A stretch of 64,000 nt of DNA from SLHU01 sp009929975 (GTDB lineage: Bacteria > Bacillota > Clostridia > Saccharofermentanales > UBA5734), in NCBI GenBank assembly GCA_040776905.1, contig JAXGZQ010000001.1:62001-126000 (forward strand). Reading direction: 5' to 3'. The stretch's first letter is position 1. Every line of letters starts with the position of its first letter. Shown here one piece after another: positions 62,232 through 64,000 of this stretch. A program made the position numbers and the translations under genes. A model generated the notes under the pieces. The model was not told the DNA's origin, did not search any database, and worked only from the letters and a program-made list of their open reading frames with translations.

Positions 62232-62939
62232 TTAGTCCGCCGGTGTGACAACCACCAGGGCGGTCCCCCGTACCAGTGAAATCTCAGCCGGAACGCCTGC
62301 CGTTCCGGCTTTTTTCAGCCGGTCAGGATCAATCTGATTGCTGACACCGCGGGTGGTGCCCCGCTGCAGCGACGCGTCGTGCAGCGGATAGTACAGACCC
62401 CAATAGCTCAGGCCGTTGATGGTCCGCGTGACAGGAATAACCGATACCGCCGGAGCGGCCGAATGATCAGCGGCCGGTCGAATGTCCAGTTGGAGACATT
62501 GGCCGCCGGTCAGCGTATACAGATCACTGCGGCCGTCCGTCAGGCGCAGCCGCCAGCCGGATTCCGCCAGCCGCGCCGCCATCAGCTGATTGGCCAGGAC
62601 ATGGTCAGGCCGGCTGCCCAGTGCTCCGAGCAGGATGATCTCATGTGATTCAGGCGGGCCGGTCAGCTGGTCCAGCAGACGCTGCAGGACCAGTTCAGAA
62701 TCCGTTTCATCTTTTTCAACCGGAAAGCGGGTCAGAGGAACCCGGTTCTGCTCCAGCCAGGCCAGATCGTCCGGATCGATTGAATCCAGATCGCCGGTCA
62801 GCGAATGAGGCAGGATCCCGAGTCGGCGCAGATGACGGGCTCCGCCGTCCGCGCAGTCGATGCGGTCGGATGAGCGAAGCAGCCGGGCGGCCGCCTGATC
62901 ATCCCGGACGCGCCCGGAAAGAACTATCGCGCAGCGCAT
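62232..62939 (-). CDS. thiN: Thiamine diphosphokinase
   Basis: A 235-residue enzyme that turns thiamine into thiamine diphosphate. Motifs are DCADGGARHL, LTGDLDSIDPDD and FPVEKDETDSELVL. Its start overlaps the end of rpe by 16 bases. The order rsgA-rpe-thiN is the usual one in Bacillota. Confidence 0.92.
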   Translation of the reverse strand: MRCAIVLSGRVRDDQAAARLLRSSDRIDCADGGARHLRRLGILPHSLTGDLDSIDPDDLAWLEQNRVPLTRFPVEKDETDSELVLQRLLDQLTGPPESHEIILLGALGSRPDHVLANQLMAARLAESGWRLRLTDGRSDLYTLTGGQCLQLDIRPAADHSAAPAVSVIPVTRTINGLSYWGLYYPLHDASLQRGTTRGVSNQIDPDRLKKAGTAGVPAEISLVRGTALVVVTPAD

Positions 62940-63607
62940 TGCCGCAGCTCCGCCAGGGCCTTCGCCGGGTCCGGCCGGCCGAACACGGCACTGCCGGCGA
63001 CAATGGTATCAGCACCGGCCTCAACCAGACCGGCCAGATTGCTCTGGTCAATCCCGCCGTCAATCTGCAAATGAATGGCCCGGCCTGACTGGTCGATCAT
63101 CTGGCGCAGGCGGTGGATTTTCGCCACCATTTCCGGGATGAAGCGCTGGCCGCCGAATCCCGGGTTGACCGTCATCAGAAGCACCAGATCGACATGGGGC
63201 AGCGCTTCCTCCAGTTGGGACAGCGGGGTGCCCGGGTTGATGGCGACGCCGGGAGTGCAGCCCGCCTCTCGAATCGCCTGCAGGGCCCGCAGCAGATGCG
63301 GACAGGTTTCAACATGGACGACGAGGCTGTCGGCACCGCTCTCGGCAAAGGGGGCCAGCCAGTTCATCGGCTGGTCCGTCATCAGATGGACATCAAGCGG
63401 CAGCGAAGTGCGCCGGCGCAGATCGCGGACGACGGCCGGTCCCATGGAAAGATTCGGCACGAAATGGCCGTCCATCACATCGATATGAATCATATCCGCC
63501 TGATTCTCAACCGCTGCGACCGCTTCGCCCAGCGCCATGAAATCAGCCGCCAGGATGGACGGGCAAAAAAGGATTTTCGGATGATTCTGATCACGTAAAG
63601 GCAGCAT
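62924..63607 (-). CDS. rpe: Ribulose-phosphate 3-epimerase
   Basis: A 227-residue TIM-barrel enzyme of the pentose phosphate pathway. Motifs are CPSILAADFMALGE, MIHIDVMDGHFVPNLSMG, LDVHLMTDQP, LMTVNPGFGGQRFIP and LQIDGGIDQSN. The start at 63607 has GAGGAG upstream; the frame extending to 63865 overlaps rsgA and is not used. It follows rsgA after 34 bases. Confidence 0.95.
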   Translation of the reverse strand: MLPLRDQNHPKILFCPSILAADFMALGEAVAAVENQADMIHIDVMDGHFVPNLSMGPAVVRDLRRRTSLPLDVHLMTDQPMNWLAPFAESGADSLVVHVETCPHLLRALQAIREAGCTPGVAINPGTPLSQLEEALPHVDLVLLMTVNPGFGGQRFIPEMVAKIHRLRQMIDQSGRAIHLQIDGGIDQSNLAGLVEAGADTIVAGSAVFGRPDPAKALAELRQCAAR

Positions 63608-63641
63608 GTCGTGTCTCCTCGCGGCCCGGTGGCCGCCTGGT

Positions 63642-64000
63642 TCAATGGCGGATCTGCGGTTTGCCGGCGGCATAGGGATCGATACTGTCCAGTTGCCGAC
63701 GAAAATAACGGTACCGTTCCAGACGGTCCGGATGAATCGAACTGTCACGCACCGCACAGCCCATCTCACCGAGATGGCGGCAGCCGGTGAAGCGGCAGTG
63801 TTCCTCAATGGCTTCAATTTCCGGGTAGCCATGCACGAGATCCGTGCCGTTGATCGCGAAATCACTCAGCTCAAGCATGCTGAAACCGGGCGTATCCGCG
63901 ATATATCCGTCATCATGCGGAAAGAGCTCAACATGGCGGGTCGTGTGGCGGCCGCGGCCGGCTTTCTCACTCAGCCCGCCGGTGATCATCATCTCACGAT
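63642..64000 (-). CDS. rsgA: Ribosome small subunit-dependent GTPase RsgA, C-terminal part (5' end outside window)
   Basis: The last 118 codons of the gene; the frame is open to the right edge. The switch segment GGLSEKAGRGRHTTRHVEL and GYIADTPGFSML (G3) are seen, followed by a zinc-binding domain with C...C-x-H...C in HCRFTGCRHLGEMGCAV. RsgA helps late maturation of the 30S subunit. Confidence 0.95.
   Translation of the reverse strand, partial: REMMITGGLSEKAGRGRHTTRHVELFPHDDGYIADTPGFSMLELSDFAINGTDLVHGYPEIEAIEEHCRFTGCRHLGEMGCAVRDSSIHPDRLERYRYFRRQLDSIDPYAAGKPQIRH

Noticed and set aside
1..64000. CRISPR arrays, prophage genes, rRNA genes, replication origin
   Set aside because: No evenly spaced repeats with spacers, phage structural genes, rRNA sequence or DnaA-box cluster was seen.

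Overview
The window looks like the chromosome of a Bacillota bacterium, most likely of the class Clostridia. The evidence is a mix of Gram-positive sigma-A promoters, strong GGAGG ribosome binding sites, the infC-rpmI-rplT operon behind an attenuated leader, the rsgA-rpe-thiN gene order, sortase-type cell-wall anchors and a Gram-positive type IV pilus locus. The genus cannot be fixed from the sequence alone. Base composition is fairly GC-rich in the housekeeping half and clearly AT-richer across parts of the pilus locus, above all the ligase/polymerase gene at 3977-5848.

Layout. 1-1.7 kb: a truncated gene for a three-helix membrane protein with a very long coiled-coil tail. 2-13 kb: a forward type IV pilin cluster with a main prepilin split by an IS256-family element, an O-antigen-ligase-like membrane protein, a second prepilin, a second IS256-family element, then a PilX-like minor pilin, a minor pilin carrying a von Willebrand A domain and a 993-residue minor pilin carrying a lectin-like domain and Ig-like repeats. 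13-19.2 kb: a pile of insertion sequences (an IS21-family element interrupted by another IS21-family element, then a second copy of the IS256-family element). 19.3-26 kb: the reverse-strand pilus machinery operon pilB-pilT-pilC-pilM-pilN-pilO, which converges on the forward cluster at a two-way terminator. 26-35 kb: two reverse-strand sortase-anchored adhesins of 564 and 1997 residues. Each is preceded and followed by copies of a structured repeat, and the two share a promoter design. 35-64 kb: mostly housekeeping genes (CNNM/CBS transporter, AI-2E-type exporter, serine hydrolase, tRNA-Lys, FAD oxidoreductase, argJ, a Clp ATPase, uvrA, tRNA-Glu, citrate synthase, aconitase, a five-gene potassium uptake cluster behind an RNA methyltransferase, infC-rpmI-rplT, an aminotransferase, thiN, rpe and the end of rsgA).

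How the genes fit together. The first 35 kb is a surface-attachment region. PilB/PilT/PilC/PilMNO would extend and retract fibres built from the prepilins, and the three minor pilins could form an adhesive tip. The two sortase substrates add a second, wall-anchored adhesion layer. The main prepilin is broken by an insertion whose 9-bp target duplication lets the ancestral 130-codon gene be rebuilt exactly. Two sequence-identical IS256-type copies in direct orientation flank the minor pilin genes, so one recombination event would delete them. The most unexplained feature is the repeated RNA-like element around the two adhesin genes. Its upstream copies lie at the same place in both 5' leaders and can pair in two exclusive ways next to the ribosome binding site.
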